The notes under the pieces were generated by a model that searched no databases, was not told where the DNA came from, and saw only the letters and a list, made by a program, of their open reading frames with translations. DNA of 64,000 nt from PGYR01 sp041675005 (GTDB taxonomy: Bacteria; Bacteroidota; Ignavibacteria; Kapaibacteriales; UBA2268). The stretch's first letter is position 1; each line of letters begins with the position of its first letter. Location: assembly GCA_041675005.1 (NCBI GenBank), contig JBAYUQ010000012.1, positions 24,271 through 88,270 of the forward strand. The letters run 5' to 3'. Shown here one piece after another: positions 27,825 through 37,277 of the stretch. The position numbers were made by a program, and so were the translations under genes.

Positions 27825-28202
27825 ATGAAAAAAGAAATAAAAACAACATTAAAGAATTATATAGACACGTCAGAGATTATTCAGCCAACAAATATATTAG
27901 AGATATTGTCAGATGATTACAATGCTTATAAGAGACTATTGCTGAAGTATCGAGATAAATACGGTCTAATGATAAATCAGTTTAATAATGAATATCAAAA
28001 TGATACTACATCATATTTCAAGACAACGCATTTGTTAAAAGGTGTTACTGGCACCATAGGTGCTATGAAGTTATATGATCTACTAGTAGAGATTGAACAA
28101 AACCGCGAGAACCATGAATTACTAGACATCAATCATAATAACTTTAATAAATCACATGATGAGCTTTTAGAATTTATTGATAAATTAGAAAAAATAAATT
28201 AA
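27825..28202 (+). CDS. Stand-alone HPt phosphotransfer protein
   Basis: 125 residues consisting essentially of one histidine-phosphotransfer domain. The phospho-acceptor motif is THLLKGVTGTIGA, which has the H-x-L-K-G-x(5)-G-A form of HPt. It is followed by a helix pair. HPt proteins carry phosphate between receiver domains, so this is a diffusible connector candidate for the surrounding hybrid kinases and receivers. It is the only plus-strand gene within the minus-strand block and converges on the REC/HD-like gene with a 2-base gap. Confidence 0.8.
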   Translation: MKKEIKTTLKNYIDTSEIIQPTNILEILSDDYNAYKRLLLKYRDKYGLMINQFNNEYQNDTTSYFKTTHLLKGVTGTIGAMKLYDLLVEIEQNRENHELLDINHNNFNKSHDELLEFIDKLEKIN

Positions 28203-28204
28203 TA

Positions 28205-29464
28205 CTAATTGTTGATTTTTATGAAGATAGGCCCTGTGATTCTATTTTTATTAGTTAACTTCGATATATAAGTTAAGTTTTTAATATCGATTTCCTCATT
28301 TTTTTCAACGACTACTACATTTGAAGTATCCACAATATCAGCGAAAAGTATCATTCCGACTTTTATTTCATTAATATTTATTGATTTATAATTTGATTTT
28401 GTGATGTGTGTTTTTAATTCAAGACTTTTAATTAAGTCAAGCAAGTCAACTTCTTTCAAATGATACATTGCTTCCAATTCAGTAAATGCGTCTGGCTTTG
28501 AAACTCCTTTGGCAAGAATATCATCATATTCATTTAGTATTTTTAATAATTTACTTAATATATTACTAGTACTTGAAATAGAAACAGAATCTATTAGATT
28601 GAATGAAAGGAACATATTTCTGATTCCATCAGTAATATCTTCTAAAAAATTTAAGTTAACCAAAAGCTCAGAAGAAGAAGCCATTTGATTTCTTATCGAA
28701 TTTATTTCCATTTGCGTTAAATCTTTACCTGATAGATAACCCTCTATCAACTCTTTGTTGAAATTTATTATATTAATATGAGAAAGTATATTTGCAATTT
28801 CAAACTGCCATTTTAAATCGGGATATAATATTTTACAAACTTGAGTACCTAGTTCATTTATTCTTTTGATTCTTTCCGCAATTCTGGTGTCCGAATTTGA
28901 AATAAAATTGATTAATATTAACAGGAGGCCTTTCAGTGTATTGTCTAGTACTGATTTAAGTTTTTCATTCGAATCATTTAATTCAGAAGTTCTTTCTTCG
29001 AGTTTCAAATTCAAAATGCGGTTTAATTCTTCTAACTTTGATTCTTGAATAATAATCGACTTTTCTTTATAATAACTCTTGAACGCTTCGGTAAGTGTTA
29101 ACTCTAGGTCGTTACCGTCCCAAGGTTTTGTAAGGAATCTATACAACTTTGCGTTGATCATTGCATTTCCGACCCCTTCATTCGAGGCCTGACCTGTCAA
29201 CATAATTCTTTTAGAATCTGGGAGAAGTTTCATTGCTTCAATTAAAAAAATGTCTCCTGTCATATTAGGCATGATATAATCCGAAATAATAATCGGAACA
29301 TCAATTTTCTTAGATTTGAATTCTTTAATTAATTCTATGGCTTCTTCACCTGATTCAGCTATTTCAATTTGAAGCATTCCTTTAAAAATTGTTCGGATTT
29401 CATTCCTTAGACTTTCAAGAATTATTCTTTCATCATCAACACAAATAATAACAGACTTTTTCAA
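28205..29464 (-). CDS. Response regulator with degenerate HD-GYP-like domain
   Basis: 419 residues. The receiver (1-125) has DDE at 10-12 and phospho-acceptor Asp about 62 (SDYIMP), LTGQ, and KPW instead of the usual KPx. A coiled coil (about 135-175) leads to a helical domain (about 178-290) laid out like the HD domain of RpfG-type regulators. However, LHDIGKI is LSHINII and the later H-x-x-x-G is lost (NQMASSSELL), so c-di-GMP hydrolysis is not expected. A small C-terminal beta domain (KVGMILFADIVDTSNVVV) follows. It is paralogous over its length to the protein at 38680. It starts 3 bases after the REC-kinase gene, so they form one operon. Confidence 0.8.
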   Translation of the reverse strand: MKKSVIICVDDERIILESLRNEIRTIFKGMLQIEIAESGEEAIELIKEFKSKKIDVPIIISDYIMPNMTGDIFLIEAMKLLPDSKRIMLTGQASNEGVGNAMINAKLYRFLTKPWDGNDLELTLTEAFKSYYKEKSIIIQESKLEELNRILNLKLEERTSELNDSNEKLKSVLDNTLKGLLLILINFISNSDTRIAERIKRINELGTQVCKILYPDLKWQFEIANILSHINIINFNKELIEGYLSGKDLTQMEINSIRNQMASSSELLVNLNFLEDITDGIRNMFLSFNLIDSVSISSTSNILSKLLKILNEYDDILAKGVSKPDAFTELEAMYHLKEVDLLDLIKSLELKTHITKSNYKSININEIKVGMILFADIVDTSNVVVVEKNEEIDIKNLTYISKLTNKNRITGPIFIKINN

Positions 29465-29467
29465 AAT

Positions 29468-30868
29468 CTACCTCGGTATTAAAATATTAAAACATGTACC
29501 AAAACCTATTTTGGATTCAACACTAATCGATCCATTATGCTTTTCAATTATTCTCTTAACTATATCCAATCCTATGCCTGTCCCTTCTCCTCTAGCTTTT
29601 GTTGTGAAGAATGGGTCAAAGATTTTTTCTATAAGCTCTTCCGGAATACCTTTGCCAGAATCACGAAAAGAGACTTTGATGAAACTATCTATATTTTCAA
29701 TTGTGATTTCAATAGTGCCATCATTATTCATTGCTAGTAATGAATTAGTAAGTAGGTTTGTCCATACTTGGGTTAGCTCATCTTCATAAACATTTACATA
29801 TTCATCTGAAACGTAGTTCTTTATCACTTTTACTGAATTCTTAATCTTGTACTGATAAATCACCAATACAGTATCAATACCAAATGATAATTTGGTTGAC
29901 ACTTTTTCTCCAAGTTCATTTTTTCTGGAGTAATTCTTTAACGCCATAACAATTAGTTGTAGCTTATTAGTAGCTATACTTATAATTTCATTTGATTTAA
30001 AGATGTTCGAATATGCAAAAACTGTATCTATTAACCTATTCAAATCTTTAACGGATACTAAATCATTTAAGAATTGTTTGTGATTATAGATTCCGAGTTC
30101 AACTAGCTGATCTATATAGGGCAGAAATGCATTACAATTATTAGATTCAATTTCTGCTTTTAGATTTTCTCTTTTACTTCTTTCTTCTTTAGTTGATAAT
30201 GCAGTAACATCGCCTTTCAAACCTTCTAAAAACTCATTTAGAGCAATCAATTGTACTTTGTTTAGATTCTCTTGCAAGAAAAATAGATTATTAATGAAAA
30301 CACTTAGAGTTAAAGCATTATTAGTATTATTTGATTTAATTGCACCCAAAGGAGTATTGATTTCATGTGCTACCCCAGCTACTATTTCTCCTAATGCAAC
30401 TAGCTTTTCATTTTGTACTAGTTTACTCTGAGTTAATTTCAATTCAATTAGAGTCCTTTCTAAACTACTGTTTTTATCAATTATTATTCTTTGACTTTCT
30501 AATAGTTTTACTTGAGTTTTAATTCTTGCAAGTAATATAGGTGGAGAAATTGGCTTTTGAATAAAATCAACAGCACCTGTTTCTAACCCTTTAACTTCAT
30601 CGTCAATTCCATCTTGAGCAGTTAAAAATATAACTGGAATATCTTTTGTTCCTTTATCTAATTTTAGTTGACGACAAACCTCATACCCACTAATTCCTGG
30701 CATCATTACATCTAGTAGTATTATCTGTGGTCTAAATCTATTAGCAATATCTATAGCTCTTTTGCCATTATTAGCAACTAGTAATTTATACTCATTCAAA
30801 ATATTGGCAAGAATATCTATATTAGATGGACTATCATCGACTATTAAAATACTTATCTTCTGTTTCAT
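29468..30868 (-). CDS. REC-histidine kinase protein
   Basis: 466 residues with the receiver first (Asp about 53, LLDVMMP; GAVDFIQKPISPP) and a kinase after it: H-box His about 168 in GVAHEINTPLGAIK, a helical insert of roughly 140 residues, N-box TNLLTNSL, DSGKGIP and GEGTGIGLDIVKRI. There is no membrane segment. A receiver in front of a kinase suggests a relay component whose kinase activity responds to phosphorylation by an upstream HPt. The protein is paralogous to that at 37278, including the insert. It lies 19 bases after the REC-HPt gene and 3 bases before the REC/HD-like gene. Confidence 0.88.
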   Translation of the reverse strand: MKQKISILIVDDSPSNIDILANILNEYKLLVANNGKRAIDIANRFRPQIILLDVMMPGISGYEVCRQLKLDKGTKDIPVIFLTAQDGIDDEVKGLETGAVDFIQKPISPPILLARIKTQVKLLESQRIIIDKNSSLERTLIELKLTQSKLVQNEKLVALGEIVAGVAHEINTPLGAIKSNNTNNALTLSVFINNLFFLQENLNKVQLIALNEFLEGLKGDVTALSTKEERSKRENLKAEIESNNCNAFLPYIDQLVELGIYNHKQFLNDLVSVKDLNRLIDTVFAYSNIFKSNEIISIATNKLQLIVMALKNYSRKNELGEKVSTKLSFGIDTVLVIYQYKIKNSVKVIKNYVSDEYVNVYEDELTQVWTNLLTNSLLAMNNDGTIEITIENIDSFIKVSFRDSGKGIPEELIEKIFDPFFTTKARGEGTGIGLDIVKRIIEKHNGSISVESKIGFGTCFNILIPR

Positions 30869-30887
30869 AATTCGATTTATTATTATA

Positions 30888-31931
30888 TTAGCTTATATAT
30901 TCTGACTTCAAAGCATTTGCAGTAACTAATCCTTCTTCATAATTAAAATCATTGACTTCAGATTCTAACTTCTCTATTAAGTTTTTATTCTTCTCACTCT
31001 TATAGTTGGAAGCTTGTTTAACATATAGTTTTGCTTCATAATTACAGTTATCTAATAATTCAATTAATTCTAAAATAAAAGTTTCGAAATTGATGATATG
31101 GCTCGGTGTAATTTGATTATCATCACTTTGATCGATTAATAATACTTCATCTATTTCTTTTAAGTTATTCACTATATTTAATAACTCAAATTCAATACTT
31201 CCCAAATCCACAATATTTGGCTTAAACGGATTTTGAATAAATAAGCTTTCAAAAACCTCTACTTCAGAACAAAGTTTTAAAGCACCAATATTCCTCGAAT
31301 CACCTTTTAATGAGTGAATTTTCAATTTTATTGCTTCAAAATCTTCAGATTCAAAGAGTACAGATAATTCATTTACAAATAAGCTGTATTTCTTTACGAA
31401 TGTATTTATTAAATCTTTGTATAGACTTCGGTTATTACCTAACCGCGATAAGGTATTATTAAAATCGAGTAGAGGATTTTCTATATCTACAGGTTTCTTT
31501 TCATTTGGCTCTATGTGTTGATTGTCCTGTTCTTCGTAAAACAATTCATCAATGACTTCTACGACTGAAGTTTTATTTAAAGGTTTCTTAATATAACTAT
31601 GTATTCCCAATTCGATGTAGTTAATGTTTGATTTTTCAATAGCATCAGCGGATAAGATTATAATCTTAATTTTATCATAGATTTTATTACTTCTGATTTG
31701 TTCAACTGTTGTAATACCATCCATTATTGGCATCTGTAAATCCATAATAATTAGATCAAAATAATCTGGATCATTATTTGAGAGGATAGATAGGCATTCA
31801 CTTCCATTATAGGCACTGTGAACATTTAACCCCATAGATTCTAATAAGGTTAATGCTACTAAATGACTAATCTCACTATCTTCGACAAGAATAATATTAA
31901 GATTAGAATATGATTTATTGTGATGCATCAT
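30888..31931 (-). CDS. REC-HPt phosphorelay protein
   Basis: 347 residues: a receiver (about 10-130, Asp about 64 in IMDLQMP, KKP lysine), a linker, a HPt domain (about 165-265) with KIHSLKGDSRNIGA (His about 206), and a C-terminal helical domain ending FNYEEGLVTANALK. That tail resembles the tail of the kinase at 33526 (FEKGLSELKKLK) and is common after HPt domains in such proteins. The protein has the layout of the second receiver plus HPt of the large hybrid kinases, but without a kinase. It is probably first in the operon REC-HPt, REC-kinase, REC/HD-like. No Shine-Dalgarno sequence is visible. Confidence 0.88.
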   Translation of the reverse strand: MMHHNKSYSNLNIILVEDSEISHLVALTLLESMGLNVHSAYNGSECLSILSNNDPDYFDLIIMDLQMPIMDGITTVEQIRSNKIYDKIKIIILSADAIEKSNINYIELGIHSYIKKPLNKTSVVEVIDELFYEEQDNQHIEPNEKKPVDIENPLLDFNNTLSRLGNNRSLYKDLINTFVKKYSLFVNELSVLFESEDFEAIKLKIHSLKGDSRNIGALKLCSEVEVFESLFIQNPFKPNIVDLGSIEFELLNIVNNLKEIDEVLLIDQSDDNQITPSHIINFETFILELIELLDNCNYEAKLYVKQASNYKSEKNKNLIEKLESEVNDFNYEEGLVTANALKSEYIS

Positions 31932-32165
31932 TAACTATAGTTTATTAAATATTAATTTTTACTAAGATTAAAATAGTAAAAAATACAATTATTTCCAATT
32001 TCTTTTAATGATGGCTTGAACTAGTATAGATTATATTCTTATTCATTGACAACCCTCCTTCATCTTATTTACATTTAAGTTATACTATAAATATCTAAAT
32101 AATTTTGAAGTTGACTTTTGAAACATCACACACATAATCGCCAACTTTCGGTTTAATGTTAATAT

Positions 32166-32597
32166 TTAGTAGAGTAATTGGTTAACATCCGAGAATGATT
32201 TAATCATTGTGATGATATCAATACTAGCTGAGTTTATTACTTGTGAAAGTTCCTTAGTATTACTTATATTTATATGTCCTTTAAGTTCTGCCCAATCTTG
32301 AGTAGATATTTGCTTAAAACCCATTGACCAATCTTCGAAACTTCTCTCCTTGATTTCATTATTAAGCAATTCTATGATTCCATGGTGCCTTTTATCAAAG
32401 CATATTTTATTGTAAAATAAGTCTTCAATAACCTCTTTTTCCCCCTCCAATACTTGAAGAATAGATCCATCATGATAAAGTAGTAATCCTGTAATTTGAT
32501 GTTGGAAGTTAAATGACCTGCTTACATTTAGAATGTCAATAATAACATCGTTTGAATACATGTTAGTAGCCGAGCTTATATATAATAGTGTATGCAT
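32166..32597 (-). CDS. BLUF-domain blue-light photoreceptor (short PixD-like type)
   Basis: 143 residues, the length of short BLUF proteins. The flavin-binding BLUF fold is complete: Tyr about 6 (LLYISSA), Asn about 30 (NFQHQITGLLLY), Gln about 48 (ILQVLEGE), a DKRHHG segment, and Trp about 90 with Met about 92 (FEDWSMGF). These are the photocycle residues of the family, each offset by two from PixD numbering. The remaining C-terminal 40 residues would form the cap helices that contact partners. No output domain is fused, so it must signal through a partner. It lies 234 bases upstream of the REC-HPt gene on the same strand and is divergent from the PAS hybrid kinase, so both blocks are candidate targets. 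Confidence 0.92.
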   Translation of the reverse strand: MHTLLYISSATNMYSNDVIIDILNVSRSFNFQHQITGLLLYHDGSILQVLEGEKEVIEDLFYNKICFDKRHHGIIELLNNEIKERSFEDWSMGFKQISTQDWAELKGHINISNTKELSQVINSASIDIITMIKSFSDVNQLLY

Positions 32598-32806
32598 AAC
32601 AAATAATTCCTGTCTCTTTAATAAAATATAGATTAATTCAAATTTAAGAAACCTTATTCATTATTGTTAATCTTTTCTAAAATAGTGAAATAATTGTCTA
32701 TAACTGAGATGAAAGTAATTAAAGTATATCTTTCTAAATACGATCTATATTATTAATCAACTTTCCGTATATTAGCAATCAACACTATGAAATCAAACGA
32801 ACAATT

Positions 32807-32971
32807 ATGGCATTATTCCAAAAATCAGTACTTAAAAAATACCTTCGAGAGATAAATGATAGCCGTATAGCCGAACTTTACACAAGGTACAGCTCATATT
32901 TTCTAAATCTAGAAATACAACAGAACATCAGAGTTAGTAAAGAAGAGCAATTCCAAGAGGGTTCCCACTGA
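32807..32971 (+). pseudogene. 5' remnant of an Eco57I-like restriction-modification gene
   Basis: 54 codons starting MALFQKSVLKKYLREI and ending with NIRVSKEEQFQEG then SH-stop. This is the conserved beginning of type IIG restriction/methylase proteins of the Eco57I class, which normally continue for about 1000 residues. Here the frame ends abruptly and AT-rich non-coding DNA follows. A second, shorter start of the same type is at 41075 beyond the plus-strand signalling block. The fragment is likely untranslated or useless. Confidence 0.65.
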
Positions 32972-33525
32972 AATATTTGTATTAATATTTAGTAAAAGTA
33001 GTAATACAATGCTATAGATTAAGTTAAAGAATCAATAATGCCAGTTCCGTCACAAAAAATATGTGTAATTATAAACAAATGATGAACTCCTTAATTCATA
33101 ACAATTTTGTAATGAATTAATAGCCCCCTAATAATCTCAACAAAACTCTAAGACTTGACAGATTAAAATATTTTTTTAAAAGTCTGAAAAATGACAAATA
33201 ATAAAATATTCTTCGTATATTAGAGCTAGTTTTTATAAGTAATACAAAAAATAGACTACTAATACCATACTCTTTGGGGCAGATGAGATAATTTTTCTTC
33301 TGTCGACTAATTGTAACTTATTGAGATTTATTTGACTTAGAATTAATCAAAATTTATTAGTTGGATTTATTAAAAAAAATCTTATTGAACTATATTTTCA
33401 ATGTAGAAAATATTATTATAGTTGCGGACTGTACGTAATAAAATTAAACAATTATCATACGAGTTGGTATCTTCAAATATGAAGAATATTCAACTATTAG
33501 AATATTAATTAATCAAGGTCTAATC
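32972..33525. other. Long AT-rich intergenic region upstream of PAS hybrid kinase
   Basis: No gene is visible. It contains an inverted repeat, TTAATTCAT (33091-33099) with ATGAATTAA (33112-33120), and long A/T stretches likely to hold promoters for the plus-strand signalling operon. The last bases before the kinase ATG include AAGG about nine bases upstream, a weak ribosome binding site. Together with the bases above 32597 this is the divergent control region between the BLUF gene and the kinase operon. Confidence 0.4.
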
Positions 33526-36500
33526 ATGTCTAAAGAAATGTCAAATAAATCAGAATCAATAAAAGACAATGATAATTCAGTTTCACAATTTTTAAATTTA
33601 ATTGAGTATTTGCCATACCCTACGGTTTTACTTCAAAAGGCATCACTTTATTTTAACAATCCAGTAGCAGATATTATCGGTTATAGTAATGAAGAGATTA
33701 AAACTATTGATGATTGGTACAATCTTCTAACCCCAAATAATCCCAACGAAATAAGAAATATAATTGAAGATAATATAGAGCTAGAAAAAGGAATTGAAAT
33801 AATTACGAAAAAAGGTTTCAAAAAGAAAATAAGTATTAGTAAGAAAAGAAGTGCCTTATATGAAGTATGGGGACTAACTGATGTAACTAAAAATCTTAAA
33901 AAAAGAGAATTGGTCGAAGAGTATAAATTAGTTCTTGATTCAATGAAGATTGGAGTATGGGATTGGACATTTGAGCCCAATATACTGGTATGGAATGATA
34001 TAATGTATGATATTTTTGGACTTGACATAAATACTAAAGTTAATAGTTATGACGATTACAAAGACAGTTTACATCCAGAGGATATAGATAAGATATTCAG
34101 AGATGTAGATAAAGTCATCAATAACCCAGGTGAGGAATTTGACACTACTTTCAGAATTGTATTAAAAGATGGAACTATAAAACATATAAAAGCTGTAGCG
34201 AAAACATACAGGAATGATGCTGGTATAGGGACTCGTATGGTAGGCCTTAACTGGGATATTACAAAAGAAATAGAACGCGAAGAAGAGAAGAAAGAACTAG
34301 AAGAGAGATATAAGTTTATACTTGATTCCATAAAAATGGGTGTGTGGGATTGGGATATTAAGACCAACATTATGTTATGGAATGATACTATGTCTAACTT
34401 ATATGGTTCTAATGTAAATGGCCAAGTCAACAATAGTGAGCATTTTGCAAATGTTTTGCACCCAGAGGATAAAGAACGAGTAAATAGTGAAATTGAATAT
34501 GTAATAAACACATCTGGAGAAGAATATGACACTACTTTCAGAATTATCTTAAATGATGGGACTATAAAACATATAAAAGCTGTCGGGAAGACATACAGGA
34601 ATGATTCGGGTATAGGGATACGTATGGTAGGCCTTAACTGGGATATTACAAAAGAAATAGAGCAAGAAGAAAAAAGAAGAGAATTAGCAGACAAATTTGA
34701 TTTAGTACTTAATACAACTAAAATAGGTGTATGGGATTGGGATATAAATGAGAATAAATTGAATTGGAATAAATCGATGTATGATTTATTCGATATCAAT
34801 AAAGATAAAGAAAAAGGACATTTAGAATATAAGAACAGACTTCATCCCGATGATAAAGAATTTGTGCTAACTGAAATAGGCCGAATAGTAAAAGGAGATA
34901 TTGATTATTATGAATCAGAATTTAGAATTATTACTACTAATGGTACTATTAGACATTTAAAATCTATCATATATCTAGAATATAACACAAATAGAGTTAA
35001 AACAAAAGTTTACGGAATAATTCTAGATAATACAAAAATCAAAAAAACAGAGCAGGAATTAATTGAAGCAAAAGAAAAGGCAGATATAGCTAACAAAGCA
35101 AAATCTTCTTTTTTAGCTAATATGAGCCATGAGATTAGAACACCCATGAATGCGATAATTGGCCTAACTCACTTAATTCTTAATACAGACCTCAGTTTAA
35201 AACAGATAGATTATTTAAATAAAATTCAAAATTCAGCGAGTAACTTACTTGAAATAATAAATGAGATATTGGATTTCTCGAAAATTGAAGCAGGAAAGAT
35301 AGAAATTGAAAATATTGAATTTGAGCTTGAACAAGTTATAAGAACTGTGTCGAATATAATTACTTACAGAGCTTACCAAAAAGGTTTAGAAGTTATTTTC
35401 TCAATTGAACAAGATGTACCCATGAACTTAATCGGTGATCCATTACGCCTAGGACAGATTATCACTAATATAAGTTCTAATGCAATTAAATTTACAGAAA
35501 CAGGTGAAGTTTTAATTAGGATTGAAAAAGTTATTAATGAGACGGATCAGTTAGAACTAATGGTCTCAGTTATTGATACAGGTATAGGAATGAAAGAGGA
35601 ACAAATCCAAAACTTGTTTGAATCATTTTCTCAAGCTGATTCTTCAACTACAAGAAAATACGGTGGTACAGGATTGGGGCTAACAATATCCAAAAACCTT
35701 GTTGAGTTATTAGGTGGGAAAATTTGGGCAGAGTCAGTATATGGAGAAGGATCAAAATTTTCTTTTACATTTAAAGCTCAAGCATTAGAAAATGTGAGTT
35801 TAAAGGATTATATACCAAATATTGATTTAAGAGGAAAAAGAGTACTGATATGCGATGATAACAAATCATCGAGAATAGTTTTAAGTGAAATATTAGCATC
35901 ATTTACATTTAATGTCACTACCGTGTCAAGTGGTTATAAAGCAATTGATGAGCTTAAGAAAGCAAAGCTAAACCCATTTGACTTAGTTCTTATGGATTGG
36001 CAAATGCCAGATTTTGATGGTATAGATACGATAAGAGAAATTCAAGGTTTAAATTTAGAGAAAACACCTATTGTAATAATGGTAACAGCTTTTGCAAAAG
36101 AGAATGTATTAGAAAAGGCGGTGGATATGAATCTAGATGCATTTCTAATCAAGCCTGTAACCCCATCAATATTATTTGATACGATAATCAAATTATTTAC
36201 TACTGAAAAGGCAGAAAGGAAATTAGATTTAGATTTAGAAAAACAAATTAATATAGATTTGAATGAAGGTTTTTTTAAAGGTAAAAGAGTATTATTAGCC
36301 GAAGATAATGAGATTAATCAGTTAGTAGCAAGTGAATTATTGACTTATGCAGGGTTTACCGTTGACATAGCTAATAATGGAGAAGAAGCAATTAATATGG
36401 CTAACACATACCAATATGATGCTGTATTAATGGATTTACACATGCCAATTAAAGATGGTTATGAAGCTACAATAGAAATAAGGGCAAATTTTGATAATAA

Positions 36501-37263
36501 AGAGCTCCCTATAATAGCAATGACTGCAGACGCAATGATGAGTGTTAGAGAAAAGTGTTTCAATATCGGTATGAGTGATTTCTTAACAAAACCAATTGAT
36601 CCTGAGCATTTATTCAAAACTATGTTAAAATGGTTGACTCCAAATCTAGATTCAAAACAGGATTCAATTAATAGACAAACAGATAAATTAGATATTCATA
36701 ATGAACTAGAAGGTATTGATTTAAAACAAGGACTTAGCGTTGTAGTTGGAAATGAAAAACTGTATGTAAAATTGCTAACAAAATTTAATCAGAATTATCA
36801 AAACTTCATCCCCCAATTTATAAAGACTTGTGAGGGAGATATTAAAGAAGGAAAAAGAGAGTTGCATACGCTTAAAGGAGTATCTGGGAATATAGGTGCA
36901 ATAGAATTATTTAATTTGTCATCTAAATATGAAAATTTATTGGATGATGGATTTATTCCAAATAATGAAAATATGAATGAATTTAAAATTGAATTAATGA
37001 AAGTTCTAAATTCTACTTCAATTTTTGTAGAGAATCGTAGCTCTAATACTCCTAAAATCCATAGTATGGAAGATTTTAATTTAAAAATGAATGAATTGGA
37101 AAATTTACTAAGTATAAATGATTCATCTTCTGTAAATTTAATAAATGAAATTATAGACTCAGCTAATTATTCTATCTATGAGAAAGAATTTCGACTTATT
37201 CAAAAATATATATCTGAGTACGAGTTCGAGAAGGGATTATCTGAATTAAAAAAGCTGAAATAA
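33526..37263 (+). CDS. Cytoplasmic hybrid histidine kinase with four PAS, two receivers and HPt
   Basis: 1245 residues without membrane segments. Four PAS units fill about 20-505; the last three are the IGVWDW type and two of them are near-copies of each other. The kinase core has its H-box His about 535 (MSHEIRTP), N-box SSNAIKF, DTGIG and GTGLGL. Two receivers follow (Asp about 824, LMDWQMP; Asp about 970, LMDLHMP), then HPt with His about 1114 (ELHTLKGVSGNIGA) and a helical tail (about 1180-1245). The PAS array is related to the kinase at 11723, whereas core and output match the kinase at 23380, so it is a mosaic. It heads a plus-strand operon of four genes with gaps of 14, 1 and -1 bases. 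Confidence 0.93.
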   Translation: MSKEMSNKSESIKDNDNSVSQFLNLIEYLPYPTVLLQKASLYFNNPVADIIGYSNEEIKTIDDWYNLLTPNNPNEIRNIIEDNIELEKGIEIITKKGFKKKISISKKRSALYEVWGLTDVTKNLKKRELVEEYKLVLDSMKIGVWDWTFEPNILVWNDIMYDIFGLDINTKVNSYDDYKDSLHPEDIDKIFRDVDKVINNPGEEFDTTFRIVLKDGTIKHIKAVAKTYRNDAGIGTRMVGLNWDITKEIEREEEKKELEERYKFILDSIKMGVWDWDIKTNIMLWNDTMSNLYGSNVNGQVNNSEHFANVLHPEDKERVNSEIEYVINTSGEEYDTTFRIILNDGTIKHIKAVGKTYRNDSGIGIRMVGLNWDITKEIEQEEKRRELADKFDLVLNTTKIGVWDWDINENKLNWNKSMYDLFDINKDKEKGHLEYKNRLHPDDKEFVLTEIGRIVKGDIDYYESEFRIITTNGTIRHLKSIIYLEYNTNRVKTKVYGIILDNTKIKKTEQELIEAKEKADIANKAKSSFLANMSHEIRTPMNAIIGLTHLILNTDLSLKQIDYLNKIQNSASNLLEIINEILDFSKIEAGKIEIENIEFELEQVIRTVSNIITYRAYQKGLEVIFSIEQDVPMNLIGDPLRLGQIITNISSNAIKFTETGEVLIRIEKVINETDQLELMVSVIDTGIGMKEEQIQNLFESFSQADSSTTRKYGGTGLGLTISKNLVELLGGKIWAESVYGEGSKFSFTFKAQALENVSLKDYIPNIDLRGKRVLICDDNKSSRIVLSEILASFTFNVTTVSSGYKAIDELKKAKLNPFDLVLMDWQMPDFDGIDTIREIQGLNLEKTPIVIMVTAFAKENVLEKAVDMNLDAFLIKPVTPSILFDTIIKLFTTEKAERKLDLDLEKQINIDLNEGFFKGKRVLLAEDNEINQLVASELLTYAGFTVDIANNGEEAINMANTYQYDAVLMDLHMPIKDGYEATIEIRANFDNKELPIIAMTADAMMSVREKCFNIGMSDFLTKPIDPEHLFKTMLKWLTPNLDSKQDSINRQTDKLDIHNELEGIDLKQGLSVVVGNEKLYVKLLTKFNQNYQNFIPQFIKTCEGDIKEGKRELHTLKGVSGNIGAIELFNLSSKYENLLDDGFIPNNENMNEFKIELMKVLNSTSIFVENRSSNTPKIHSMEDFNLKMNELENLLSINDSSSVNLINEIIDSANYSIYEKEFRLIQKYISEYEFEKGLSELKKLK
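34141..34666 (+). repeat. Near-identical internal duplication of a PAS/PAC segment
   Basis: Bases 34141-34279 and 34528-34666 are copies 387 bases (129 codons) apart, with about 11 differences by eye. They encode EFDTTFRIVLKDGTIKHIKA and its twin EYDTTFRIILNDGTIKHIKA, continuing to a shared RMVGLNWDITKEIE. The flanking halves of the two PAS units are more diverged, which suggests recent duplication or gene conversion within the gene. Confidence 0.85.
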
Positions 37264-37277
37264 AAAAAAGAAAAGTA

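Noticed and set aside
32807..32971. Working restriction-modification system
   Set aside because: Only the first 54 codons remain; no methylase or endonuclease motifs exist nearby.
33091..33120. Inverted repeat as a terminator or operator
   Set aside because: The 9-bp arms are entirely A/T-rich apart from one C/G pair and no T-run or gene end is adjacent; chance is likely in such AT-rich DNA.
34056..34799. 247-codon minus-strand open frame inside the PAS hybrid kinase
   Set aside because: Antisense to the duplicated PAS units of a clear kinase gene; it has no start context or family resemblance.
30888..37263. Novel domain after HPt shared by the REC-HPt protein and the PAS hybrid kinase
   Set aside because: The helical tail with a final FxxGL-type helix is a common extension in HPt-containing hybrid kinases, so it is not treated as new.
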